A DNA stretch of 12,182 nt from an uncultured Eggerthellaceae bacterium (GTDB lineage: Bacteria; Actinomycetota; Coriobacteriia; Coriobacteriales; Eggerthellaceae). The first letter of the stretch is position 1. Each line of letters starts with the position of its first letter. Below, piece after piece: positions 1 to 7,261 of this stretch. Position numbers and translations under genes: made by a program. Where the stretch lies: the NCBI GenBank assembly GCA_910588205.1, contig CAJUQK010000039.1, positions 1-12,182 on the forward strand, written 5' to 3'. The notes beneath the pieces were generated by a model. It was not told the origin of the DNA, made no database searches, and worked only from the letters and a program-made list of their open reading frames with translations.

Positions 1-3000
1 GGGAACCACCACACGCCGCGCAGGTCGTCGGCGACGTAGTTGGCCCACAGCCACGTCCAGCTGCTTGACTCGGGCAAGCCCGGGCGCAGGAACAGCTGGT
101 TGTCGTACACTTCCTCCACGGTCTCGAACTTACGCGAGCCGTCGTTGAACACCGATGAGTTCACCGGCATGGTGGCCGTCGTTCCATCATAGCCGTTCAG
201 CACGTTGTTGCGCGAATGCAGGATGGTGGCCGTGGCACCAGTGTCCATCGCCGAGGTGCCGTTCTGCCCGTCGAACCACGCCTGTGACGCCACTGCGTTC
301 TGCTCGTCCTTATCCAGCCTGAGGAACGCCTGCAACGCAGCATAGTCCAACATGTCCAACGTCTCGTACATCTTGTGGTAGTAGTCGTCTATCTTCTCCT
401 TGGACATGATGCGCTCGCGGCTCAGGTTGGATGACACGTCCTTCGACAGGTCCCAGTCGAAGGTCAGGTTCATCACGTACGTCCAGCCGCCGAAGCCTTG
501 GGTCAGGAAGCCGTCGGTATAGTCCTCGTTGTTGGTGATGCCGCGCTGCTCGCCGTTCAGGAATATCTCCTTGTCGATGGCGTGCGCCATCTCGTGCGAC
601 CAGTAGTAGTCCCACGCGCACCCAAGCGCGGTGTAGGCCAGGAAGTAGATGTTCTTGTCGGTCCTCGATATGTTGTTCGTCATGGCCGCAGCGCCCTGGC
701 CGTTGGCGATGAAGCGCCCGGTGACGTCGGTGAAGTTCTTGAGGTAGGGGTCCTCGGTGAGCTTCTTGCCCGTGGTGCCTTCCCGCTCCATGATCGACCT
801 GCCCGAGTCGTACTTGGAGAAGATGTTGTCGAAGCTGACGACGCAGACGGAGTCGACCCGCTCGACCCCCACGATGGAGGTCACGGTGGACATATAGCGC
901 GACGCGGGGATGAAGATGTTGTCCAGGCGCTTCTTGTACGAGGCCCGGTGCGCGTCGTCGAGCGGGGTGCCCACCTCGTAGTTGCCGGTCGTTCCTGAGG
1001 CTATCAGCAGCGTGGTGGAGGCGAAGTACTGCGTGCCCGGCTCCAGCGTCAGCCACAGCAGCAGGTAGTCCGGATATCGAGACGCCTGGTCCCAGCCGCG
1101 CCATAGCGGCCGTTCGCTTTCGGGAACGTTCTCGTATTCGGGCGGCATGTATTCGTGGTAGAACGCGATGGAGCTCATGTAGTCCTTGAACCACTCGGCC
1201 ATGCTGGCGTATCCGGTCGTGCGCTTGACCACGAGCTGGACGAGCTGCGTCGAAGACGTGAGGCCCGTGTAGCTGTAGAACATCTTGGGGATCACCATCT
1301 CGGAGAGCGCATCCACCTTGGCGAAGACGGGCATGTAGGATTTCCGCAACGTGGGCGTCATGCTCAAGAGCGACAGGCCGGACCTGATGACGCTGCCCCG
1401 GAACGCCATCACCAAGAACGCATTCGAGTCCTTCCGCGCCTTCACGGTCTCGTTGCCGCCGACGTCGAAGCCTATGAAGCGCTCCAAGTAGGCGTAGAGG
1501 AACATCAGGTTGAACATCTTGGTCTCGGGCGCCGTCGAGCTCCAGTCCTCGCTCGGCGTGGCGGCCTCCGCGTTCTGCATGATGTAGTTCCACGCATACG
1601 ACTGCGAGTCGCAGGCGTTCCATGCAGGTATGTTGGTGACGAGGTTGGCCGCCACCTCCTCGGCGTTGTCGCGGATGTTCTTGTCGAAGTAGTCGCGGAC
1701 GCTGCGATGCATGCGGGGGTTGCCGCTGTAGCTTTGGAACCACGATGCCCAGGTCTTCGAGCGAATGAACGACGCCATGCGGGTGATGGCGGGCTGGGCG
1801 CTCTTGCCGATGATCCAGAAGTTCGGCTGGTACAGCACGCCCGTGTCTTGCGTCGCGTAGGATGCGGTGCAGGCTCCTTTGCCCAGGTAGTCAAGGTCGA
1901 GGGTCTGCGAAGTGCCGTCGGCGAAGCACACCACGCTGCGCACGACGTCCTGCTCTTGGCCTTCGAACAGGCTCACCTTCATGCCGTCGTCCTTGTGCAC
2001 CGGCCACATCTCGCGGATCTCCTTCGTGGCCAGCGGACTGTTCGCCGGCATAGCGTTGCCCGACTTCACGATGTCCTCGTAGGAGGCGAAGGGGGCCAGC
2101 TTGTAGGCGTTGAGATAGGCGTACTCGCGCGCGGCCACATAGCCGGGGGTGTTCGCAAGCTCGGCCTTCACGGTGGCATCGTTCACCGTGGGCTGGCCCT
2201 GCACAGTCTTCACGTAGCCTTCCCAATCCACGCCCGAGGTGTAGAAGACCTCGAAGTGCCTCTCTTCCTCATCGATGGAAGCAGGCAGCCGAAGGGTGAG
2301 GTAGCCCTTGCCGCCGCCCCAACGCACATCGACGACGGGGCTGTAGAACTCCGGCATGTTGTAGGCCTTGACGCGCACCGTGTAATCGCGGGCGTTGCTC
2401 TTCACGTTGTTCATGAAGAAGGCTCCCTTGCGGACGTCTCCGGTCCTGGTGCACAAAGCAACGGACTGGACGTTCTTCACCACGACTTCGGGCGAGTAAG
2501 CGCCGCGGGGTGCGGCGGCCGAGTTGGCCTGCGCGGCAGCTCCATCGGGGCTGGCCTGCGCGGCACGGATGGCAGCCCCATAGGCGACCGGCTCTTCATC
2601 CATCGCGCATAGGCTCACCGTAGCAGAGATGATGTCCGGCCGAGCACCATTCCCATTCGCATCGCTTGCGGCATAAGGCTGCTTCGTGACAACCTCGCCG
2701 GGCGAAAGGGATTCGTCATGGAGAACGGCCGCCTCTTCTTCGGCCTTGCGCGCCTCCTCGGCGGCAAGGACGTCTTCGTAGGTAGGCCCTTGTGCGAGGG
2801 CTTCGAGCGCAGCCTGGACGGCTTCGTCGTCCTGCGCCAAACGCTCCTCTACTTCGCCCGAGAGGCTACCGTCCTCGTCAAGGCAATTGCCACACGCATC
2901 TTCAGGGCCAGCCTCGGGAACAGCTGCTCCAGAGGCCGACCCCCCCCCATCGCCATTTTGCTCAAGGTACGACCCCGTGAGCGAGCTGACGATGAACTCG

Positions 3001-3377
3001 TTGTCTAGGTCGTCTTCGGTGATGGTGCCATCGGCCAGGTAACTATCCAGTATGGCCTGCTTCTCCGCCTCGGTCTTCTGCGGAGCCGTCTGCTGGATCT
3101 GTTGGGTGGCGAGCGGGCTTTCCGTCTGGCCCTGGGCGACGATCAGCGTACCGTCAAGCGGCACGTCCATATTGATACGGTCCACCGGAAAACTCGTGGA
3201 AGATCGATCCTCTTGGTTTGACGACGCTTCGACTGCCGCATTAGAAGACACAGGATCGGCGTAGGCGGGCAGCACTTCGGAAAGTGGGAACGCGGGCATG
3301 AGCAGCGCACCCGTAAGCAGCACGGAAATGGCGACGCGCCCGGCTTTGTGCGTTGTCAGCTTCGTTTGTTCGAGCAC
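1..3377 (-). CDS. Secreted M26-like (ZmpA/B/C, IgA1-protease type) zinc metallopeptidase, partial
   Basis: This reading frame is open from a GTG at 3377 to the left window edge (1125 complete codons, no stop seen), so the C terminus is missing. A TAG lies three codons upstream, and only this GTG gives a full signal peptide: basic start, hydrophobic residues 15-31, probable cleavage at AYA(40)|D41. Residues 41 to about 250 are low-complexity, acidic and Glu/Ala-rich. The rest is a long folded part. The zinc site is H928-E-M-A-H932 in the context WSHEMAHAIDKEIFLNG, with a likely third ligand E951 in NNEDYTDGF. Pneumococcal M26 proteases have HEMTH with a Glu about 20 residues on and a similar following stretch, which is the basis for the family call. 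It should act outside the cell on host or surface glycoproteins; the substrate cannot be read from sequence. An LPXTG or other anchor, if any, lies beyond the window. Residues 144-146 are encoded by nine consecutive G. Confidence 0.88.
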   Translation of the reverse strand, partial: MLEQTKLTTHKAGRVAISVLLTGALLMPAFPLSEVLPAYADPVSSNAAVEASSNQEDRSSTSFPVDRINMDVPLDGTLIVAQGQTESPLATQQIQQTAPQKTEAEKQAILDSYLADGTITEDDLDNEFIVSSLTGSYLEQNGDGGGSASGAAVPEAGPEDACGNCLDEDGSLSGEVEERLAQDDEAVQAALEALAQGPTYEDVLAAEEARKAEEEAAVLHDESLSPGEVVTKQPYAASDANGNGARPDIISATVSLCAMDEEPVAYGAAIRAAQASPDGAAAQANSAAAPRGAYSPEVVVKNVQSVALCTRTGDVRKGAFFMNNVKSNARDYTVRVKAYNMPEFYSPVVDVRWGGGKGYLTLRLPASIDEEERHFEVFYTSGVDWEGYVKTVQGQPTVNDATVKAELANTPGYVAAREYAYLNAYKLAPFASYEDIVKSGNAMPANSPLATKEIREMWPVHKDDGMKVSLFEGQEQDVVRSVVCFADGTSQTLDLDYLGKGACTASYATQDTGVLYQPNFWIIGKSAQPAITRMASFIRSKTWASWFQSYSGNPRMHRSVRDYFDKNIRDNAEEVAANLVTNIPAWNACDSQSYAWNYIMQNAEAATPSEDWSSTAPETKMFNLMFLYAYLERFIGFDVGGNETVKARKDSNAFLVMAFRGSVIRSGLSLLSMTPTLRKSYMPVFAKVDALSEMVIPKMFYSYTGLTSSTQLVQLVVKRTTGYASMAEWFKDYMSSIAFYHEYMPPEYENVPESERPLWRGWDQASRYPDYLLLWLTLEPGTQYFASTTLLIASGTTGNYEVGTPLDDAHRASYKKRLDNIFIPASRYMSTVTSIVGVERVDSVCVVSFDNIFSKYDSGRSIMEREGTTGKKLTEDPYLKNFTDVTGRFIANGQGAAAMTNNISRTDKNIYFLAYTALGCAWDYYWSHEMAHAIDKEIFLNGEQRGITNNEDYTDGFLTQGFGGWTYVMNLTFDWDLSKDVSSNLSRERIMSKEKIDDYYHKMYETLDMLDYAALQAFLRLDKDEQNAVASQAWFDGQNGTSAMDTGATATILHSRNNVLNGYDGTTATMPVNSSVFNDGSRKFETVEEVYDNQLFLRPGLPESSSWTWLWANYVADDLRGVWWF

Positions 3378-3869
3378 CCGCAGCTACCCTATCCCCTCGC
3401 AGCAGACGAAGTTGGTATAATCCGCTGCATTATAAAGGGTGAAGTAACAGTTCAGCAACGTCTAAGACCGTACTTTACCGAGCGTTCTTAGTAGATGTCG
3501 CCAAGCGCTGCACTAAGTACATTCGCCGAAATCAGACGAACGTGATCTATCCTCTGAACCACCCTCGCCAAGACCCATCACACCCCAAGAATCCCATCGC
3601 CTTATTGAACACAACGCGCTTCCCGAGATATATCATCAGTTGAACACAATCGTCTCTTCATGATCATCGAATTCGCCCATCGAAAACCAAAAGAACTGTT
3701 CATGGACCGCGAGCACGCTGCACCCATCACTTTTCTCTAACAACAGGAAAAACCATCTAAGAATGATTCGGAAAAGCATCAGTAACAGTCATTGGTTCCC
3801 TCAGCACTCTTCGATCGGTATGGCTACCGTACTGCCAAGCACATGCGAACGCTTCAAGGGGAGGGGACA
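3378..3869. other. Divergent intergenic region between peptidase and trk cluster
   Basis: This 492-bp stretch separates two divergently transcribed units and is visibly richer in A/T than the flanking genes. It contains the peptidase promoter near 3429-3458 and two exact copies of TTGAACACAA (3605-3614 and 3640-3649, 35 bp apart). No convincing -35/-10 pair was found for the trk cluster, and no riboswitch consensus (for example the c-di-AMP ydaO type, which often precedes K+ transporters) was recognised. No coding sequence is supported here; in-frame extension of the first trk gene to about 3792 lacks a ribosome binding site. Confidence 0.6.
3429..3458 (-). promoter_or_regulatory. Candidate sigma70-type promoter of the metallopeptidase gene
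   Basis: On the minus strand, a perfect TATAAT (3434-3429) lies 18 bp downstream of TTGCTG (3458-3453), which keeps the TTG core of a -35 box. The -10 box is about 50 nt before the GTG start. The -10 match is strong and the -35 match only partial. Confidence 0.6.
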
Positions 3870-4301
3870 ATGCCAAGAAGGACCCAGATCATGGTAGTAG
3901 GCTGTGGCATGTTCGGTGCCTCTTTAGCGCTGGCTCTTTCCGCATCGGGTCACGACGTCATCGTGATGGATATGCAAGAAGACGCCTTTGATCAGCTTGG
4001 GGATGACTTCGACGGAGAGACCATCACCGGCGACGGAAGGAGCGCGCTTATGCTGCAAGAATGCGGAGCCGACCGCATATCTCACCTAGTAGCGGCCACA
4101 GGCGACGATGCCTCCAATCTCCTCATCGCCGAACTAGCCAGTGAGATACTCGGCATCCACCACGTGCTGCCTCTCATCGACGACGACTCACTGGTCGAGA
4201 TCCTTGAAGACATGGGGATCACTCCCATTTGCCCCCATCGCATCTGCGAAGAGGAGTTCTTCCATCTCACGAGCCTAAGGCGAATGGAGGATGTCCTATG
4301 A
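3870..4301 (+). CDS. TrkA-N (RCK_N) domain protein, NAD-binding type, Trk regulatory subunit
   Basis: This 143-residue protein is a single Rossmann RCK_N domain. Residues 7-34 show the nucleotide-binding fold: MVVGCGMFG with G11-x-G13-x-x-G16, and D34 at the end of the second strand, the position that contacts the NAD ribose. Further on it has the TrkA pattern TITGDG and ATGDDASNLLIAELA. In known systems such domains form a ring under TrkH/KtrB and gate K+ uptake through nucleotide binding. There is no RCK_C (TrkA_C) domain, and the protein is about a third of the length of a classical four-domain TrkA. The start at 3870 follows GGGGAGGGG closely; an alternative ATG at 3891 has AAGGA eight bases upstream and would cut just before the first strand. 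The stop overlaps the next start as ATGA. Confidence 0.85.
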   Translation: MPRRTQIMVVGCGMFGASLALALSASGHDVIVMDMQEDAFDQLGDDFDGETITGDGRSALMLQECGADRISHLVAATGDDASNLLIAELASEILGIHHVLPLIDDDSLVEILEDMGITPICPHRICEEEFFHLTSLRRMEDVL

Positions 4302-4816
4302 AGGTAGCTATCGTGGGTGGCCGGTCACGAGCCGACTACCTCATAGGAGCCTTTGCTGAATCAGCGGATACCGTGGTGGTCATCAACGACGACCACGCCT
4401 TCTGCGAGTACCTCTCTAGCCGCCATGAGGCTACGGTGATCTGGGGCAACGGCATGCAGCGTCGCGTTCTGGAAGATGCGGGGATAAGAGGATTCGACGC
4501 TATCGTTGCCCTTACCGGATTGGATGCTGACAATCTGACCATTTGTCAGATAGCTAAGAGATTCTTGGATATCTCTCTCCAGCTCTGCATCGTATCCAAC
4601 CCCGAGAACACCAAGATCTTCCGCCAGCTGGGCATCACAACAGCCATCAGCGCTACCGCCACATTAGCCCAAGCTATCCGCGATGCCATGGGAACGACCC
4701 TCTCCAAGAGCTGTTCGCCCTCCAGATCCCCCATGAATGACCCAGAAGAGTTCGGTGACCCGCCTTCGTCTCTTTCCTCGGTCTTGAGCTCTTGGCACCG
4801 GTTAGGCAAAGGATAA
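4298..4816 (+). CDS. TrkA-N-like domain protein with degenerate nucleotide motif, second Trk regulatory subunit
   Basis: This 172-residue protein begins inside the stop of the preceding gene (ATGA) and has GGAGG seven bases before the ATG, indicating translational coupling. The fold pattern is TrkA-like: MKVAIVGG, then VVVINDD, VIWGNGMQRRVLEDAGI, and ALTGLDADNLTICQIAKRF, which matches the family's strand-3 to helix region well. The glycine loop is not canonical: residues 7-12 read GGRSRA in place of GxGxxG, so NAD(H) binding is doubtful. From about residue 135 the protein runs into a Ser/Pro-rich tail without an RCK_C domain. The likely role is as the partner of the upstream NAD-binding subunit in a hetero-oligomeric gating ring on TrkH. 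Family membership is well supported; the division of labour is inferred. Confidence 0.82.
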   Translation: MKVAIVGGRSRADYLIGAFAESADTVVVINDDHAFCEYLSSRHEATVIWGNGMQRRVLEDAGIRGFDAIVALTGLDADNLTICQIAKRFLDISLQLCIVSNPENTKIFRQLGITTAISATATLAQAIRDAMGTTLSKSCSPSRSPMNDPEEFGDPPSSLSSVLSSWHRLGKG

Positions 4817-4827
4817 GGTCCCTCCCG

Positions 4828-6363
4828 ATGACACGGCCAAGCACTCTTCCCGCTTTATCCGGCTTCAGCCCTTGCGGGCCCAGCAGGAGACCTTCCCGCC
4901 CCCTCTACCTACTAGCTCGCTATGTGGGCGTTGCTGCGATGTTCGTAGGGTTGGCAACCTTGATCCCCCTTGTCGTGTTGATCGCCTATCCCGCAGAAGC
5001 GTCACTTGCGCCGTGTTTCATCTTCCCTGGTCTAGGTGCTGCTATGCTAGGGTATCTCATCTGCTTTGCGATCCCCGCCCCGCCTCCAGGTGCCCGGCTC
5101 TCACGAGGACAGGCGGCTGTCTGTACGGTGGTCGTCTGGATCTTCGCCATCGCAACCTACGCCGTTCCCTTCGTTGCAGCCGGGCTGCTCACCCCCGATC
5201 AAGCCATCTTCGAATCTACGAGCGGGCTAACCACGACAGGCTTGAGCGTTGTCAACGTGGACGAATGTCCCGCCATCTTCCTGTTCCATCGCAGCTTGAC
5301 ATGCTATCTTGGCGGCGTAGGGCTCGTGCTGATCCTCACCTGCGTGGTCACGCAAACGGGCGGTCTTGGCGTCTACAACGCCGAAGGCCATACGGACCAC
5401 CTTCTGCCCAGCGCGGCGAAGACCGCCCGGATGATCCTGCTCATCTACAATGGCCTCATCATCGGCGGAGCCGTTGCCTACTGCTGGGCTGGCATGACTC
5501 CGTTCGATGCCATCAACATATCCATGTGCGCCGTGCCCACCGGCGGGTTCGCAACCCACAGCCAAAGCATCGCCTATTGGAACAGCCCTGCCATAGAAGC
5601 CATAACCATCCTGTTGATGCTTGCCGGTGGCACGAATTTCCTCCTGCTATTCCTGCTTCTTCGCGGAAAGCTCAAGGCATTCTTGACCCATATCGAGACC
5701 CCTCTTTACTTCGGGATAGTCATGGTGATGTCATTGATGACCGCTGGGTTCTTTTTCATCCAGGGCACCTCAGAGAGCGGTGGGGAGGCCCTGTACCAAG
5801 GGCTCTTCCAAACCGTCTCGATATTGACCTCCACCGGGTTCCAGACCATCCCTTCCTTCGAAGACCTCGGATCGGCACTCCCCTTCCTGTTCATCCTGCT
5901 CATGCTCTGCGGTGCTGAAGCCGGGTCCACATCTGGCGGCATCAAGATCTATCGCGTTGCCGTTGCATCGCTTGGCCTCGCCTACAACGCTCGCAAGCAT
6001 TACGGCAACAAACGCCATGTGACCAGCATGAGGATCGATCGCTTCGGCAAGCGCACCCTGCTCACTGACAAGGACATAAGCGAAGCCCAGACGTTCGTCA
6101 TGTTGTATCTCCTGATCCTCGTCATCGGCTCATTCCTCTTCATCCTCTGCGGCGCCACCCTGCAGGAAGCCATCTTCGACTTCGCCTCCTGTCTTGGATG
6201 CACCGGCATCGGCATGGGCTTCCTTGGCGTTGACAGCGCACCAACACCACTGCTCATCGGATCTGCCGGAATGCTGTTGGGCCGTCTTGAGATCATCCCT
6301 TTGTTCCTTGGCATAGGAACGTTGCTGTCCCTGATCAGGAGAGGAATGCATCGTGACCGATAA
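4828..6363 (+). CDS. trkH: TrkH/KtrB-family potassium transporter membrane subunit
   Basis: This 511-residue integral membrane protein has the fourfold repeat of K+-transporting Trk/Ktr/HKT proteins. All four selectivity-filter loops are visible: TTTGLS (G138), PTGGFATHS (G239), TSTGFQT (G337) and GCTGIGMGF (G460). The loop GSTSGGIK (366-373), the intramembrane gate region of the third repeat, is intact, as is GGLGVYNAEGHTDHLL with the following conserved TAR. These residues show a complete, probably functional pore. The start is the ATG at 4828, eleven bases after the previous stop and preceded by AAGG; a TTG at 4792 inside the upstream gene is less likely. The gene overlaps the next by 11 bp. 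It needs the TrkA-like subunits just upstream for gating. Confidence 0.95.
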   Translation: MTRPSTLPALSGFSPCGPSRRPSRPLYLLARYVGVAAMFVGLATLIPLVVLIAYPAEASLAPCFIFPGLGAAMLGYLICFAIPAPPPGARLSRGQAAVCTVVVWIFAIATYAVPFVAAGLLTPDQAIFESTSGLTTTGLSVVNVDECPAIFLFHRSLTCYLGGVGLVLILTCVVTQTGGLGVYNAEGHTDHLLPSAAKTARMILLIYNGLIIGGAVAYCWAGMTPFDAINISMCAVPTGGFATHSQSIAYWNSPAIEAITILLMLAGGTNFLLLFLLLRGKLKAFLTHIETPLYFGIVMVMSLMTAGFFFIQGTSESGGEALYQGLFQTVSILTSTGFQTIPSFEDLGSALPFLFILLMLCGAEAGSTSGGIKIYRVAVASLGLAYNARKHYGNKRHVTSMRIDRFGKRTLLTDKDISEAQTFVMLYLLILVIGSFLFILCGATLQEAIFDFASCLGCTGIGMGFLGVDSAPTPLLIGSAGMLLGRLEIIPLFLGIGTLLSLIRRGMHRDR

Positions 6364-7144
6364 TGCCCGAATCCGCAGAGCGTGGGCCTCTGTCAAAGCC
6401 CAGCTCATCATGCGCAACATCATCGTGTTCGTCATCCTCTATGCAACGGGCTTGGCTGCCGTGTGGGGATTGTCTTTGATAGGGGTGAGCACTCTGGTGG
6501 TGTTCCCCGTCTTCGTGCTTGGAGTGCTCATCGCAAGCCTGGAAACCGATTCTGGGGTCTGGGGCGCCGCCTTGGGCATTGGCTATCTACTCTCCTACGA
6601 TCTACTGTTCACCGAACCCGTCTTCGCATTGAAGGTGCTCAGCCATACAGACCTCGTAGCATTGGGCCTCTTCTTGGTGATATCGCTCATCATGGGAGTG
6701 ATCACCCACCGCATGAGCCGTCAAGTCCAAGCAGCCGAACGCACCGAAGCAGCTCTTAGCCGCCTGAATCAATTGAGCATCGGACTGCTTGAGAGCGCCA
6801 CACCCCAAGAAGCATGCGAAGTTGCTCAAGCTTTTCTCGCAAGGACCCTGAGACGCACAGTGACCATCAGCCTAGGGCAGCCCGATGCCGAACGGTCCCC
6901 TGCCGCAGGGCAATGCTATGAACAGCATTGCCCCACAGGTCACGGGACCTCAGAGGCCCCCGATGATCCAGAGAAGCATCTACCCCTCGGCATGAAAGGA
7001 CGTATCCTAGGGGTGGTCTCCATCGACTGTGCCGATGGGGATCTGGATAAAGCCAGCATGCCCCTCATCACCTCCGTGGCAGCCCAAACCATCGTGGCCA
7101 TCGAACGGAACCGCCAAGATCAACATCTTGAGGAGGCCCCCTGA
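6353..7144 (+). CDS. KdpD-like DUF4118 membrane protein with GAF-like region, no histidine-kinase domains
   Basis: This 263-residue protein starts at GTG 6353 after AGGAGAGGA, overlapping the trkH end. Residues about 22-117 form four membrane segments with YDLLFTEPVF (82-91), the signature loop of the KdpD sensor (DUF4118). After a charged linker or short coiled coil (120-145: HRMSRQVQAAERTEAALSR), a GAF-like region runs to about 255 and ends AAQTIVAIERNRQDQHLEEA. In KdpD this is where the HisKA dimerisation helix with the phosphorylated His begins, but here a TGA ends the protein. No HisKA or ATPase motifs follow in any frame, and the next gene starts within about 120 bp. KdpD senses K+ or turgor; here the protein can only sense or bind, and must act through a partner, perhaps TrkH. 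The GAF assignment is by position and pattern. Confidence 0.82.
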   Translation: MTDNARIRRAWASVKAQLIMRNIIVFVILYATGLAAVWGLSLIGVSTLVVFPVFVLGVLIASLETDSGVWGAALGIGYLLSYDLLFTEPVFALKVLSHTDLVALGLFLVISLIMGVITHRMSRQVQAAERTEAALSRLNQLSIGLLESATPQEACEVAQAFLARTLRRTVTISLGQPDAERSPAAGQCYEQHCPTGHGTSEAPDDPEKHLPLGMKGRILGVVSIDCADGDLDKASMPLITSVAAQTIVAIERNRQDQHLEEAP

Positions 7145-7162
7145 CCCAGATCCCTGCTCCTT

Positions 7163-7201
7163 GGACCCGGCAGCGCGAGCCGCTTCCTCGCTCCCGGGTC
7201 C
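7163..7201 (+). terminator. Intergenic hairpin before the ClC gene, weak terminator or processing site
   Basis: An outer 8-bp stem GGACCCGG/CCGGGTCC (7163-7170 with 7194-7201) encloses an inner 5-bp stem GCGAG/CTCGC (7175-7179 with 7187-7191). It is followed by CTCCCCTTC and not a T run, so it is a poor intrinsic terminator. It could attenuate or process the transcript between the trk genes and the ClC gene. Confidence 0.4.
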
Positions 7202-7261
7202 TCCCCTTCAAGCATGGTAGGATGTGCCCCGTGGCTCAGCGGTCCACCGGGAGAGGAACCC

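Noticed and set aside
310..1743. Long minus-strand open frame in a different phase from the protease
   Set aside because: It is Arg/Pro/His-rich with no recognisable motif and lies inside the real metallopeptidase frame, which has a signal peptide and zinc site. It is an artefact of high GC.
1155..2612. 485-codon plus-strand open frame opposite the protease
   Set aside because: Antisense shadow of the protease gene, with repetitive His/Val/Arg/Gly composition and no homology pattern.
4872..5918. 348-codon plus-strand frame inside trkH
   Set aside because: Off-frame shadow of trkH, Arg/His/Pro-rich, without membrane segments.
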